DNA of 21,000 bases from NCBI GenBank assembly GCA_009760855.2, contig WPIO01000004.1, positions 11,436,501-11,457,500 on the forward strand. Reading direction: 5' to 3'. Shown piece by piece: positions 1 to 19,908 of the stretch (position 1 is its first letter; each line of letters begins with the position of its first letter). This stretch comes from Cristatella mucedo. Lineage: Eukaryota > Bryozoa > Phylactolaemata > Cristatellidae. A program made the translations under genes and the position numbers. A model generated the notes under the pieces. The model was not told where the DNA came from. It made no database searches and saw only the letters and a program-made list of their open reading frames with translations.

Positions 1-381
1 TTTTGTGCACTCGGGTCCTGTATGGACAATAAATTAGCCGTTCCATCACTCTGCTTAAAGACCGTTGGCGACAGAAGCTTTTGCTCTGCATGTTCTAAAC
101 TGTGGAACTCACTTCCACGATTCTTACTCGACGACATTTACTCTACTTCTGCCGACCGTGGCACGTCATTTCCAGCCGCTCTGAACTGCTACATCCGTGC
201 TCTCACTACGTCAACTGCTCTCCTGACTCAGCTATGCTTCTCACTTTCTCTTTGTTGTGTGAGATGCAGTTTGCTGGCTACCGAATGCGTACTAAAATCC
301 GCTTAGGTTTGAGTGCGCTATAGAAAGCTCTCCAGCGTAACACCCATATAGTATTTGTGGCTTTGTAATGTAACAGTGGAG
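1..381 (+). mobile_element. LINE 3' end (CR1/L2-like), C-terminal remnant
   Basis: The frame beginning at base 1 reads LAVPSLCLKTVGDRSFCSAC then KLWNSLPRFL, matching the C-terminal end of the LINE at 15.6 kb (LKTVGDRSFCSA..RPWNSLPHFL) and the generic end of CR1/L2/Rex1-type non-LTR elements. The following non-coding part (GAGTGCGCTATAGAAAGC) also matches the 3' region at 15.97 kb. The upstream portion lies outside the window. It ends at an (AAT)n tract. Confidence 0.75.
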
Positions 382-402
382 ATAATAATAATAATAATAA
401 TA
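382..402. repeat. (AAT)n microsatellite between two LINE 3' tails
   Basis: Uninterrupted ATA repeats sit exactly between the 3' end of the plus-strand LINE fragment and the 3' end of the minus-strand LINE. L2/CR1-type LINEs commonly end in short tandem repeats. Confidence 0.85.
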
Positions 403-1848
403 TTGCACTTGATAAAGCGCCCTCAGAGAACTTAATCTCTTTCTAGGCGCTTTACATTTGCTGCAAAGTGATACGCAATAGAATAGTAAGTAAAATCATG
501 CTTGAAAAACAAACAAAATGAATAACATGGTTAGGGGTTACATGCACTGGGTCAGCATGCAAATGTGGTTAGTGGCAGCATGAACAGTGTCAGCACGCAT
601 AAGCACATCGAGGACGAATCACAAGGACCCACTAAATGCTGTCCTAAATAGGTATGTTTTTAAGTTTCTTTTAAATGTGGTCAGGTCAGGGGATGTTCTG
701 ATGCAGGTCGGGAGGGAGTTCCAGGCTGTGGGAGCATACGAGCTAAATGCACGGTCTCCAAAGGATTTAAGGTTTGTACGAGGTATTTCTAGACTGTTGG
801 ATTCCGAAAAGCGAGTGGTACGATGCTTTGCCTGATGGGGTAGTATATCTGAAAGATAGGCTGGAGCCATAGAATGAAGAGACCTAAAAGTGAGCGACAA
901 AACCTTGAAGTCAATCCGTTGCTTGACTGGTAACCAGTGCAGGTCGGCGAGAAGTGGAGTAATGTGGCAACTGCGACGCTCACGACAGACAAGCCTAGCT
1001 GCAGAGTTTTGCACCAGCTGCAATCGCCTGATCGCACATGCTGGTAGGCCAGAAAGCAGTGAGTTGCAGAAGTCGAGACGAGATGTCACGAATGCATGGA
1101 CCAACTTGGACGTGGTATCCTTATCTAAACAAGCCCTAATTTTAGCAATGTTATGAAGCTGAAAATAGGCTGATTTGACTGTGGAGCTGATGTGGTCGTC
1201 TAACGAGAGGTCGCTTTGGAATATGACACCTAGATTTCGAGCTGATGCAACTGGAGATATGCTGGCAGAGCCAATTTTGAAAGTCAGCCTTTCCAATTTC
1301 TGAATAACACTAGGTTTGCCCATAACTAGTAAGTTAGTTTTATCATCGTTTAGTTTTAGAAAATTTGCTGCCATCCATGATCGGATGTCATCAATGCATG
1401 CAGCAAGTGAGTTGAGAGAATTTGAGGTGCTCGAAGGCTGGGAGGGATCAAAGCAAAGGTACAACTGAGTGTCATCCGCATAGAAGTGAAAGCCTAGATT
1501 GTGCTTGGCAATCACATCAGCGAGAGGGAGAGTATAAACGGTGAAAAGGACCGGACCTAGCACAGAGCCCTGAGGTACTCCATATTTTAGAGGTACTTCA
1601 GATGATCTTTGTCCATTCACGTCAACACTCTGGAGTCTCCCACTGAGATAGGACCTGAACCACTGCAGAGCAGTGCCAGTGATGCCCAGGCGAGATGAGA
1701 GGCGCTCTAGAAGTACTTTGTGATCGATGGTATCAAAAGCTGCCGAAAGATCGAGCAAAACAAGAAGAGACACTCTACCCATGTCTGCATTCCTAAGTAG
1801 GTCGTTGTATACCCGAAGCAATGCTGACTCTGTGGAGTGATTAGCTCT
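403..1848 (-). mobile_element. 5'-truncated non-LTR retrotransposon (CR1/L2/Rex1-like) with open RT frame
   Basis: The open frame from 1848 to the TGA at 619 runs about 410 codons: ANHSTESALLRVYND, LLDLSAAFDTIDHKVLLERL (RT motif A), GVPQGSVLGPVLF (motif B), FHFYADDTQLYL (YADD catalytic motif C), FLKLNDDKTNLL, NLGVIFQSDLSL, then the C-terminal SFGDRAFSSYAPTAWNSLP and LKTYLF. The endonuclease and the first part of the RT are missing; the element stops abruptly where the SINE tail begins. 619-403 is the 3' UTR (AGTTCTCTGAGGGCGC near its end). An undamaged partial RT suggests a fairly recent insertion. Such enzymes copy their own RNA at a nicked target. Confidence 0.92.
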
Positions 1849-1985
1849 ACATTACATTACGTTACTTTCAGTAGGCAATAAAGAATTGTCTGCTGCAGGA
1901 CTCAAACCCACGACCTGGCGCGTTAAGTGCCAGCACCAGCAAGTGGAGTGAGAGCAAGCCCACTGGCCGACTATGCGATTAGCAA
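1849..1985 (-). mobile_element. tRNA-derived SINE, copy 1
   Basis: On the minus strand a Pol III box B-like GGTTTGAGTCC (1908-1898) follows GGCCAGTGG..., with a shared tail GCAGACAATTCTTTATTGCC (1893-1874) and GTAAT repeats at the 3' end. Copy 2 at 14.9 kb has the same box B context (AGGTCGTGGGTTCGA) and tail. It abuts the truncated LINE. Confidence 0.7.
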
Positions 1986-1999
1986 AGCAGCTCTTAGAC

Positions 2000-2187
2000 C
2001 AGTAGTTCTCAACCTTCCTAATGCCGCGACCCATTTAATACAGTTCCTCGTGTTGTGGCGACCCTCAATCACAAAATGATTGTGTGCGAAATGTTGAAAT
2101 GCGTGTTTTCCGATGGTCTTAGGCGAACCCTGTGAAAATGTCGTTCGACCAAAAAAGGTGCCGCGACCCACAGGTTGAGAACCGCTG
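2000..2187. mobile_element. 188-bp non-autonomous hAT element, SPIN-like MITE
   Basis: Terminal inverted repeats CAGTAGTTCTCAACCT and AGGTTGAGAACCGCTG, one mismatch apart. The 8-bp flanks TCTTAGAC (1992-1999) and ACGTAGAC (2188-2195) agree at 6 of 8 positions, as an aged hAT target-site duplication would. Internal blocks TTCCTAATGCCGCGACCC, TTTAATACAGTTCCTCGTG, GTTTTCCGATGGTCTTAGGC and GTCGTTCGACC match my memory of the SPIN non-autonomous family. No coding capacity: it would need a hAT transposase supplied in trans. Confidence 0.85.
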
Positions 2188-2195
2188 ACGTAGAC

Positions 2196-3184
2196 GTTTT
2201 CAGGAATCAAGAACTTATAGATACCATGCAGGGGAAAGGGCCACAAGAAATGCAGCTACGATCGTGGGCACTCTGAGGCCTGCATAAGATAGACTAAGCT
2301 GAAGGTCAATCTACGATCAGGCTTTGTGATCGAGTGCAAGGGCTACTGCTGGAGTCACGACATATGCATTCCCGGCGAGTTGGTCAAGGTGCACTACCCT
2401 CGCGAAATGCTAAATGTACAAGTTGAACAAGACCGCACTAAATAACGCAGTTTTGTCTACCAGTTGTAAGTGTTATTTCCTAACGACCCATGTCTCAGAT
2501 GTATATAGAAAAATGGCCAGTATTTACGCAAACTTTGCTTATGCGAACAGGACAGCGATTAACTTGAAATTAATTCATTTTCGATTGGAAAACTAACAAA
2601 TTCACGTCTTGTTGTTCAAATTTAGCAAAAAAACGGCATATGAATCAAAATTAATATTGATTTTCCCTGCAGTCATACAAGAATGAATAGTGCAAAGGCT
2701 TCGGAAATCAACAGATGTCCTAGATTTGCAGCCACATTGCAAATCACTTTTCCTACCAAACCCCACAACATAATTTCCTATCATGTTTTTCGTCAAAGTC
2801 CTCGGCGATAGCGATCAAAGTCCGGTATATCCTGACGAAAGCTCTCGACTTGCTCTTATGAGTAAGCTCAAATTTTCTACTTGAACCTTTCAAGGCGAAC
2901 ATCGAGAACTTTCTGAAGGGCACACTTCATCCGATTCGGCATGGTTTAATATGCGAGACTAAACCAGCTGCTCACAGCTTTCAGTCTCGTGACTTGTGGC
3001 CAGAGCACCACAGAATACCACCTCGAAGAAACTGCTCCAAGCTGCTCTGCCTTCCCGTTCAGCTCCTTAGAGGATTCGCGAAGCTTCGTGATTTTCTCCT
3101 TTACCTGCGGTCCTGCGTTTAAAATGCCGGCTCGTCCTTTGCTTCCGGCAGCTGTGAAAAGACGTGTTGGAGGTACTTTAAATT
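2196..3184. other. Intergenic, nothing recognised
   Basis: AT-richer unique-looking DNA. Open frames are short and lack any family motif. No RNA gene or repeat was identified. Confidence 0.5.
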
Positions 3185-4010
3185 ATAGCAATAAAAACAA
3201 ATTTGTAGAGCGCCCTCAGAGAACTTGATTTTTTTCTAGGCACTTCACAGTACTGTAAAGGAGGCGTCGTCAAACGGTTATTGGTAACGTGCCCGATGTT
3301 AACAAGCAAATTGTGGTTGCGTGCCCAATTTTATCAAGCATACTAAGGTTAGAGGTAGCGTGCACATGGTCAACTTGTAAATACGCTTAGTGGTAGCACG
3401 CCCAATGTTAGCACGCATAAGCACACAAAGGAAAAATCACAAGGACCCACAAAGTGCCGATTAAAACCGGTGCGTGTTTAACTTCTTTTTTAAATTTCGT
3501 CGAATCAGGCGATGTCGTGACGTCAGTCGAAAATGAATTCCAGGCTTTTTGAGCATACGAACTAAAGGCGCGGTCTCCAAAAGATTTGAGGTTAGTTCGA
3601 GGCAAAGCTAAGTGATTTTATTAAGAAAAGTTATCATTCCCAGGAGGGTATGGGAGTAGTTCTGATAGGTAAGCTAGAGCTATAGAATGAAGGGCCCTAA
3701 AAGTGAGTGACAGATCCGTGAAGTCGATGCTCTGCTTGATGGGCAGTCAGTGCAGGTCGGCGAGAAGTGGCGCGATGTCGAAACTGCGATGCTCACGACT
3801 GGCAAGCCTAGCTGCAGAGTTTTGCACAAGCTGCCAGTGCCTGATTGCACAGGCCGGTAGACCAGCAAGCAGTGAGCTACAGAAGCCGAGACGGGATGTC
3901 TTGAATGCACGGTCCAATGTAGACGCAGTATCCCTGTCCATGCAGGCCACGTTACGTAGCCGAAAAGTATGTCGACTTGAATGTGGAGTCAATGCGGCCG
4001 CCTAGCGATA
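3185..4010 (-). mobile_element. Decayed, 5'-truncated copy of the 403-1848 LINE family
   Basis: The 3' end shares GAGCGCCCTCAGAGAACTTGA (plus strand) with 408-435. Minus-strand frames, now shifted, read PRTNLKSFGDRAFSSYAQKAW and LLAGLPACAIRHWQLVQNSAARLASREH, close relatives of the copy at 0.6-1.3 kb. It stops around 4010. Frameshifts and stops mark it as a fossil. Confidence 0.85.
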
Positions 4011-4714
4011 GGCGTTGGTGACGACGATGAATATGAGACAGCTATAACGACAGTTTCGGAGAAGGCGACGTAAAATCCCCGGTAGTAATTTTGGTTACAG
4101 CTTAACGATGCGGCGAAGACGAACGTTGGCGCCTACCGTCCTTAGTAGGTTATGTTGCGCTTCCATTTGCTTATTCCGACCGAGAATGGCCTTAATTTCG
4201 GGAGGGTCGGTGAAAATTCGTCTTGCCAAACTAAGGACGACGCGACGCGACGCGAAGGCGGCGCTGCGCCTGCCTTCGCGTCGCTAGCCGCGGGTCAAAG
4301 GTTTCCGGGCGGCACCGGCATTCGTTTCTGGTCGGCTATGACGACTAGCACCGTGAGCTACGAGCACTCCGATTGCGACTAGATGTGTACGGGTGGACGC
4401 GGAAGCTGCTGCTGCCGGCCGCCCCCCCTTCGTTTGTAACAGCTCGGCAATAAAGGCACGCACGTAGAGAGCTGCAAGAGCTGATAGAGGCCTCCTTAGG
4501 TCTTTCTACTTTTAAAGCGCTCGTCATTATTGCTCTGCCCAGACGGTTCCCGCGCGATCTGTCAGATGCGCCCATTCGTCCCCGTAAAAGCGTAGACATA
4601 AGCATAGGCCGCAGACAGTACGTGAGCAGTAAAGAAGACAGCGAAACAGATAGGGCTGGCAAGCAACATACTCCCGAGCGATCTAAATAGAAACTTAGCA
4701 GAATAATTCTTCAA
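4011..4714. other. CpG-rich intergenic stretch with a hairpin
   Basis: Part of this (about 4225-4330) is strongly CpG-rich. It contains a perfect 13-bp inverted repeat at 4247-4259 and 4272-4284 with a 12-nt loop. Open frames on both strands are short and unrecognised. Confidence 0.45.
4247..4284. repeat. 13-bp perfect inverted repeat, 12-nt loop
   Basis: GCGACGCGAAGGC at 4247-4259 and its exact reverse complement GCCTTCGCGTCGC at 4272-4284. The left arm is preceded by short GACGC iterations. Confidence 0.85.
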
Positions 4715-6035
4715 ATTCTTCGTGTGCATGATGGCGCTAGGGTTTCCATCCCCTCACTGTCATCACTGCCGGACACTGAAGCGCTGATCGCTGCTTCTAA
4801 GAAAGCAGCGATTCTCGGACCACTCATTAAAAATCCTACGCTAGGCCGTGAGACCCTAAGTAGCTTTCGTCTAAGTAGCCTCCCTTCAGCCATTGCTATC
4901 AAAGACACTTGAATCCGTGGTGGCTTAGCAGCAAAACTGTCCCATCAGTTCATCAGATACTTCGGACGCATTTGTAGCTAACCATTCCTTGGAAACATCT
5001 CCGGTGGGGTTTACAGTGAGCTTCCAAACAATGCTGATTAAGCTAGGGCCTATCTGAAAGTTTCCGTCTATCTTTTAACAGTGTTTGACACAATTGACAA
5101 GATCCTTCCAGAGCTACCCTCGGCACATCTACGTATTGCTAGCAGAGTGTCAAATGGGTTCGGATTTTAACCCAGTGACAGGTGCTAAAATACTGATGTA
5201 AGTAGCTGCTGGTCTTCAGGCAGCCCCTTAAGTATGAAGTTCTTCAGGGTTCGTTCATAGGCCTCCTGCTCTTGATTATTTGTATTCTTCTTCTCAAGCT
5301 GCTGCAATTGCCAAGCACAGTTGTAACGACTTGCCATTAAATGAAAGCACTTGCCTCCACAGTAAAGTCGGCCTACTTTCTGATGAGGAGCGTTGTCAAA
5401 ATCAATGCCTACTTAGAAAAGACCGCCGCCGCCAAACTAGCTAGTGTGTTGGTCACATCGCATCAAAGATTACTGCAACTCTCTTTACTCAGGACTACCT
5501 GCCTGCGTCATTATTCCTCTGTAGCTGTTACAACGCTCGCCGGCTCTCCTTGCCTGCCGTCAGCAGCGTAGCAAAACCCACGTCACAAGCACTTCTGTAG
5601 AAGCTCCGCCGACTCCTCGTCAAGTATCGAATCAACTACAGAGTCTTTTCTGTCTGGTCTACAGATCGCTTCACTAGCTTGTACCAGTCCATCTAACCGA
5701 CTCCTAGCTCCTCCAGTCTCGTGCTCCTGCTGCACCAGCCATTCATCGCTGCTTGCCTAGCTGCTCTGCGAACTGCATTAAAATCTCAGTTCGTGCACAT
5801 CAAAAGTCGGGAATTCGATTTCGACTTCAGTCGCCGCTTCTATTGTAATGACTTTGCATCACTTTAGTCACGTCTACAGATGCACATGTTCTATCTCACT
5901 TTACCTGCACCCTGCATGGGAACTTGTCTTCTTTGTTTCTATAGGTTTTTTGTGCTTACCTGCGCTTGATGCAGTCCACTTTACCAGCGAGGGTTACTGG
6001 CCAGTGGCTCTGAGTGCCTTTCTGCATGCTTTTGC
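4715..6035 (+). mobile_element. Highly decayed plus-strand LINE (CR1/L2-like)
   Basis: In shifting plus-strand frames: KKAAILGPLIKNPTLG (compare the usual KKAxVxPLLKKPxLD ahead of the RT), VFDTIDKIL (motif A remnant), then STVKSAYFLMRSVVKINAYLEK, LVTSHQ..DYCNSLYSGLPACV and LVYRSLH, all C-terminal LINE landmarks in the correct order. The YADD region is missing or unrecognisable. The boundaries are approximate. Confidence 0.75.
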
Positions 6036-6072
6036 ATGATGGTCTAAGAACGATGCTTGCATGCTTTTGCAT
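6022..6072. repeat. 15-bp direct repeat with TTTTGCAT
   Basis: TGCATGCTTTTGCAT at 6022-6036 and again at 6058-6072. It lies at the probable end of the decayed LINE. TTTTGCAT resembles a POU octamer half, though this may be chance. Confidence 0.7.
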
Positions 6073-6501
6073 TTCTGTTTAAGCACGGTGCCTTTAATTT
6101 CTCTAGTCCGTGGTTATTTCTTCTCTCACAGTAAGCTGTAAAACACGTGAATGCGGATTTAATTTTCTTAAGCTGAGGCTCTACGACCGACTTTCCTACC
6201 AACACGATGCCGATTTCAACTGCCTAAATCAACTGGAAAGAACCGTGGACGGGAGATAATTGCACGGGCGGTACCGAATCGTGCCGACTCGCCAACAAAG
6301 TAGACCATGCTCCTACTAAATCTGGCGGTGCGGCATGATTAACTAAACAATAATTCGGCAGGTTGGCAGAGATCGCCTACATAAAATGGAGGCTGCAGGA
6401 AGTACCAGCCTAGCTGCAGATGTATGAACTATACACTCGCAAAGCAAAAGTCCATTATCGCTCATGCTCATGTACCTTTAATGAGCTCGTGAAACCACAA
6501 A

Positions 6502-6555
6502 GCAGCGAGCAGGTGTCACCAGGGTGACGCAGCAAGCAGGTGTCACCAGGGTGAC
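6502..6555. repeat. 27-bp tandem duplication containing GTCACC/GGTGAC dyads
   Basis: Two adjacent 27-bp units (6502-6528, 6529-6555) differing at one base. Each has GTCACC-AG-GGTGAC, a 6-bp inverted repeat with 2-bp spacer, overlapping GGTGTCACC. Confidence 0.85.
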
Positions 6556-7750
6556 GAAAGCGCCGGACACATCAGGTGGTGTGGGGATGCTGGCAACAGT
6601 AGGGGATCGCTCGGTCTGTATGCAGGTATGTATCTATGAGTCCCACTGACCATTTGCTTTGGTGGAAAACCACTGGGCATCGGTGAATGGATTGCCTCTA
6701 CGATTAGCTGTGTGCAGCAGACCTCACGCGGCCCTAGCTTAGGTCTCGCATTGCAATTGCATACTTGTCTCATTTTCATTCGAAAGTCCAGAGCCCTGAC
6801 ATCTGCTTGGCGAGAGCGGACTAGAGCTGCGAAAAAATGAGTCAGATCAGGGCACGAAGCTGCTATCGCTCGAGCACCAGGTCCGAATAACTTGTCAAGA
6901 GTGAGCCACCACGCTTGGCAAGCTTCCGCTTCCTAGAAAGCGACGAGAGTGAGCGGTTGCTCGCCTTGGGCAGCAATTTGTCACGGTTCGTTTGCACAGA
7001 AGTGCAACCGCCGCAGCGGCGGACCAGCTGCTGCTGCGGCTGCAGCGATGGATCGGTGCGGGTCGTCGTGTGCGGGTCCTGCTGCGATTTCTCCTCTGCG
7101 GCCGGCACCGCGGCGATTTCGGCTCCATCGACCGCAAGCGAGCGAAGGGGCAGCTTGGGGTAAAAAGTGACAAGATGGGCAGCTGTACTCTCTGTGCGGC
7201 TGTATTTCCGAGGTAGGCAAGCTTTTTCGAAGAAGAAAAAAAACAAAGCGTACGAAGACCCGCGAAAACTGCGACACGCTTATAGACTGCTGACTGAGCA
7301 CCACGCGAGCTCGACGTGTAAGACACGATCGAGGCGGCTGCCCTATCGCGGCTCGTGCACTGGCATTGTCCGACACTGCCAGCTCCCAAAGCTGCCAGCA
7401 TAAGCAGGGGCGGCGGGCGGGCAGACAGACTCCTCGCCCCGCTGAGCGAGTGGCTGCCGACGAACGACGGAGATCGTCGTCGTCAACACAAGCCGGTTGG
7501 AATGCGAGGAGAGAGAGAGAGAGGAGAGAGCTAGAGAGACCAGACATAGCAGGCACACACGCGAGCGAGCGAGCGTAAGATCCCCACCAAAGCAAAAGCG
7601 GAGAGGGAAGAGCAGGGCTCGGCAATATGAAAATAGAGTCGCCGTCGTCGTCAACGCAGAGCAGCCGCAGGTGTCTGCACGCCTTAAAAAAAGACCAGAG
7701 CGATCTGAGCTAGGCAGGCTCTGCCGGCGGCAGTCAATGATAAGCATGCT
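6556..7750. other. Intergenic; GC- and CpG-rich from about 6900 to 7650
   Basis: 6556-6900 shows nothing recognisable. From 6900 on, GC-rich DNA with CTG/GCC patches and a purine-rich GA stretch (about 7508-7540) produces many long overlapping open frames on both strands, none with a recognisable domain. This pattern is expected from GC bias. It may be a CpG island for a neighbouring gene, or transcribed flank of the ETS gene. Confidence 0.4.
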
Positions 7751-7774
7751 CGCCCGCTATACTGAGCGGCAAGC

Positions 7775-7780
7775 TTTATT
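7775..7780 (-). terminator. Candidate poly(A) signal AATAAA of the ETS gene
   Basis: AATAAA on the minus strand about 490 nt after the stop codon, followed some 80 nt later by a T-rich stretch. This would give a 3' UTR of roughly 510 nt. No transcript evidence is available and other signals may be used. Confidence 0.45.
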
Positions 7781-8161
7781 GCCGTGCCGCCGCCGCCGGA
7801 TGTTGCAGAGCACCATAGTAAAATTGCACGGGGGAAGGGTGCAGCATGCCAGCCGCAGCAGCAGCCTCTTAGCACTTCAGGGCGACACTGGTCACCAAGA
7901 GTGGCCACGCTGCCGAGAGTCTGGCTTTTACGCTGTCGGACTCCGAGAGCAATGCCGAATTCGCCGTACGCCATATGCCGGACCCAAAGCACCGGGTAGT
8001 GCCGCCGAGGGCTAGTGGAAGCCCTACTAGCATCGATGGCACCGGAAGTAAGAGCGAGGTGTGCATCGGCAGCAGCAATAACTTAGAGACTGCGAGGTTC
8101 GTGGCGGAGCTGTTCACTCTGCCACGAACGTTTGAGGGCCTTCGAGGCCTTCAAGGCCTCA

Positions 8162-8188
8162 AGAGAGAAAGAGAGAGAGAGAGAGAGA
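8162..8188. repeat. Short GA microsatellite
   Basis: AGAGAGAAAGAGAG-type run, located in the presumed 3' UTR of the ETS gene, where it reads CU in the RNA. Confidence 0.85.
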
Positions 8189-8270
8189 TCGTTTGAGATT
8201 CGTTCGCAAAGCGGTAGCGATGTGCTTCGTAGGCTCGGCCCTGGCCGCCACCGTCGAGCTTCACCGGTTA

Positions 8271-17801
<9,531 letters not shown>

Positions 17802-17976
17802 GGTGGCGGTAGCTCACAGGAGTTTGAGAAGATGTTGCCATAACTCTTTGCAGCCAAGTGTCAGCACAGGACGATATAGGTATAAAATGAAATTGAGGAG
17901 CTGGATGGGAAAAGGACTGGTGATATGCCGACTAAGCCTGTCGGCTGCTAGCCACGAGCCTTGTGGGCCACAGCCA

Positions 17977-17996
17977 CACGTGCAGCAGCACACGTG
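17977..17996. promoter_or_regulatory. Two CACGTG E-boxes
   Basis: CACGTG occurs at 17977-17982 and again at 17991-17996, separated by GCAGCAGCA-type sequence, about 180 bp upstream of the proposed ATG. CACGTG is the core for USF/MYC/MITF-type bHLH factors. A regulatory role is inferred from position only. Confidence 0.35.
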
Positions 17997-18145
17997 ACAT
18001 CTGGCACTCTCTCCGGTCAAACTATACTCCCTCTGATCGACCAAGAGACGTCGTACACATGTCCTGTGTGGCAGCCTACAGACTGCATCCTATCTCCCAC
18101 GGATGCCTGCTCGGGCGGTGAGTGGATGGCAGTGTGGAGGCTGCC

Positions 18146-18160
18146 GGGGGGGGGGGGGGG
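18146..18160. repeat. Poly-G run of 15
   Basis: Fifteen consecutive G residues on the plus strand. Confidence 0.95.
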
Positions 18161-18361
18161 TTTGACCCGCTCCCTTCACACCACCCAAGCTGTAGGCAGC
18201 TACCAAACAAGACCAGTTCGTGGCCAATTAAATGCAAATGTCATTAAAGGAGGGCAACTTATTCAAGGTTAAACAACCCTCGATAAAAGAAAAGGTTGAA
18301 AAACAGAAAAACAGAGCTCGATTAACTAAGGCCATGGCTGTGAATGACATTGAAGAGCCAC

Positions 18362-18598
<237 letters not shown>

Positions 18599-18978
18599 GA
18601 GACAGTGATGTGGAAACTGCAGCTAGAAGCCACCAGGGCACCTGCCAGTCGGGTAGGGTGCCAGGCTGAGGGTGCCGCCGGGGAAGATGGACCGGACCTG
18701 CCATTGCTAAAAGGCAGCCATTCATTCGCAATCGCATTAGTATAATCAATCTGTTTTGTGCGCCACTGTGCCGACCAGGACTGCACAGGATTGCCCCGGT
18801 GCCAGCCATCGGACCATGTGATAACATAATTGCACAGACAGTCAGGGCACGTTAGGGTATATTGAGTTTTATGAATGAAAATGAGTAATGAGCCTTGGGG
18901 AGGATTCGGCAGCCAATCGTCAGTAAGCTCAGCCGAGCACACAGGAGCTGACTACAAAGGAGAGCCTCCCTCTCCCTC

Positions 18979-18992
18979 GGGGGGGGGGGGGG
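18979..18992. repeat. Poly-G run of 14
   Basis: Fourteen G residues flanked by CCTCCCTCTCCC on the left and AGAGGCTGAG on the right. Confidence 0.9.
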
Positions 18993-19882
18993 AGAGGCTG
19001 AGCCGATCTCATTGCTCCACCCTCCCTCATACCAACCACCCCTCCTCCAGGGCTGTACCACTAAAATCCGCAGGGGCTGTTGAACTCTACTCTGACGGCT
19101 AGCCGTTACACGTGATTTTTAAGAACTGCTTTGTCAAACGTTCAGGGGCCACGAGCCTGCCTGCAGCCTGTAGCCAGGATAGCAAGGTCCCAGCATGGTT
19201 GTGCAGCTCTATCAATGCCCTCCTGCTGACTCACACGAGCTTCTCCAACGCCTGCGTATGCTGAGATAGCAATGGCTGAGAGCCCAGACGTCCAAGTGCT
19301 CCCAAACTGCCACTCCTACCTCTGCAGCAACCAGATGCCAGGCTGCCTCTAATGAGGGAACTGCCTGTTTCTCCTCCAAGGACCGCCTCCAAGCAGAAGC
19401 CCGATGTCTTACTGAGCTACAGATCGCTTCATGTATCTCCGTGTTCAACTGTACACAACCACGAAGTAACTGCTCGAAGCCTAAGCCGCAGGCCCACACT
19501 AGTAAAACCAGTGGCTTTAAATCTTACACGGCGAAGGGAACTTAAGAAGTACAGCTGGGTTAGGACAGTCAAATAGGCAAGCAGCATATGTAGCTCAACA
19601 AACAGGATGGCTGGACATGAAAAGCCAAAGTGGGTAGTAGAAGAAAAAATACTTATCGCCGTTGTCCAAGAATTGAGAAAGTGAGCACCACAGTCTTGGA
19701 CCAGTAGAGCAATAGCTGTCGACAAAACAATCTGAATATGGGAGAAAGGTATAGCTAACTTATTCCCATGAAGGGTGAGTGGAGCTGCAACACAGATTTG
19801 GAAGACAACCTAACCAATCAATAGGTGGCCTTGTGGGGTCAGAGCAGGAATTCAACCTGTCTCTCTACAAAGACGAGCCCCT

Positions 19883-19908
19883 CCCCCCCCCCCCCCCCCC
19901 CCCCCCCC
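19883..19908. repeat. Poly-C run of 26
   Basis: Twenty-six consecutive C residues, the longest homopolymer here. Its length may be uncertain in the assembly. Confidence 0.95.

Larger units (their letters stand above)
7755..8270 (-). other. Putative 3' UTR of the ETS gene
   Basis: Sequence between the TGA and the candidate poly(A) signal. It contains a short GA/CT repeat (8162-8188), GCA/CAG-rich patches and no convincing coding frame. The extent depends on the poly(A) signal being correct. Confidence 0.4.

Noticed and set aside
6981-7625. 214-codon minus-strand open frame and overlapping frames in the CpG-rich block
   Set aside because: Many overlapping frames on both strands are open there, as expected for GC-rich DNA; no domain or family resemblance, no splice or start support.
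17880-17886. TATAAAA as a TATA box
   Set aside because: It is on the plus strand, opposite to the ETS gene, and no plus-strand gene follows it.
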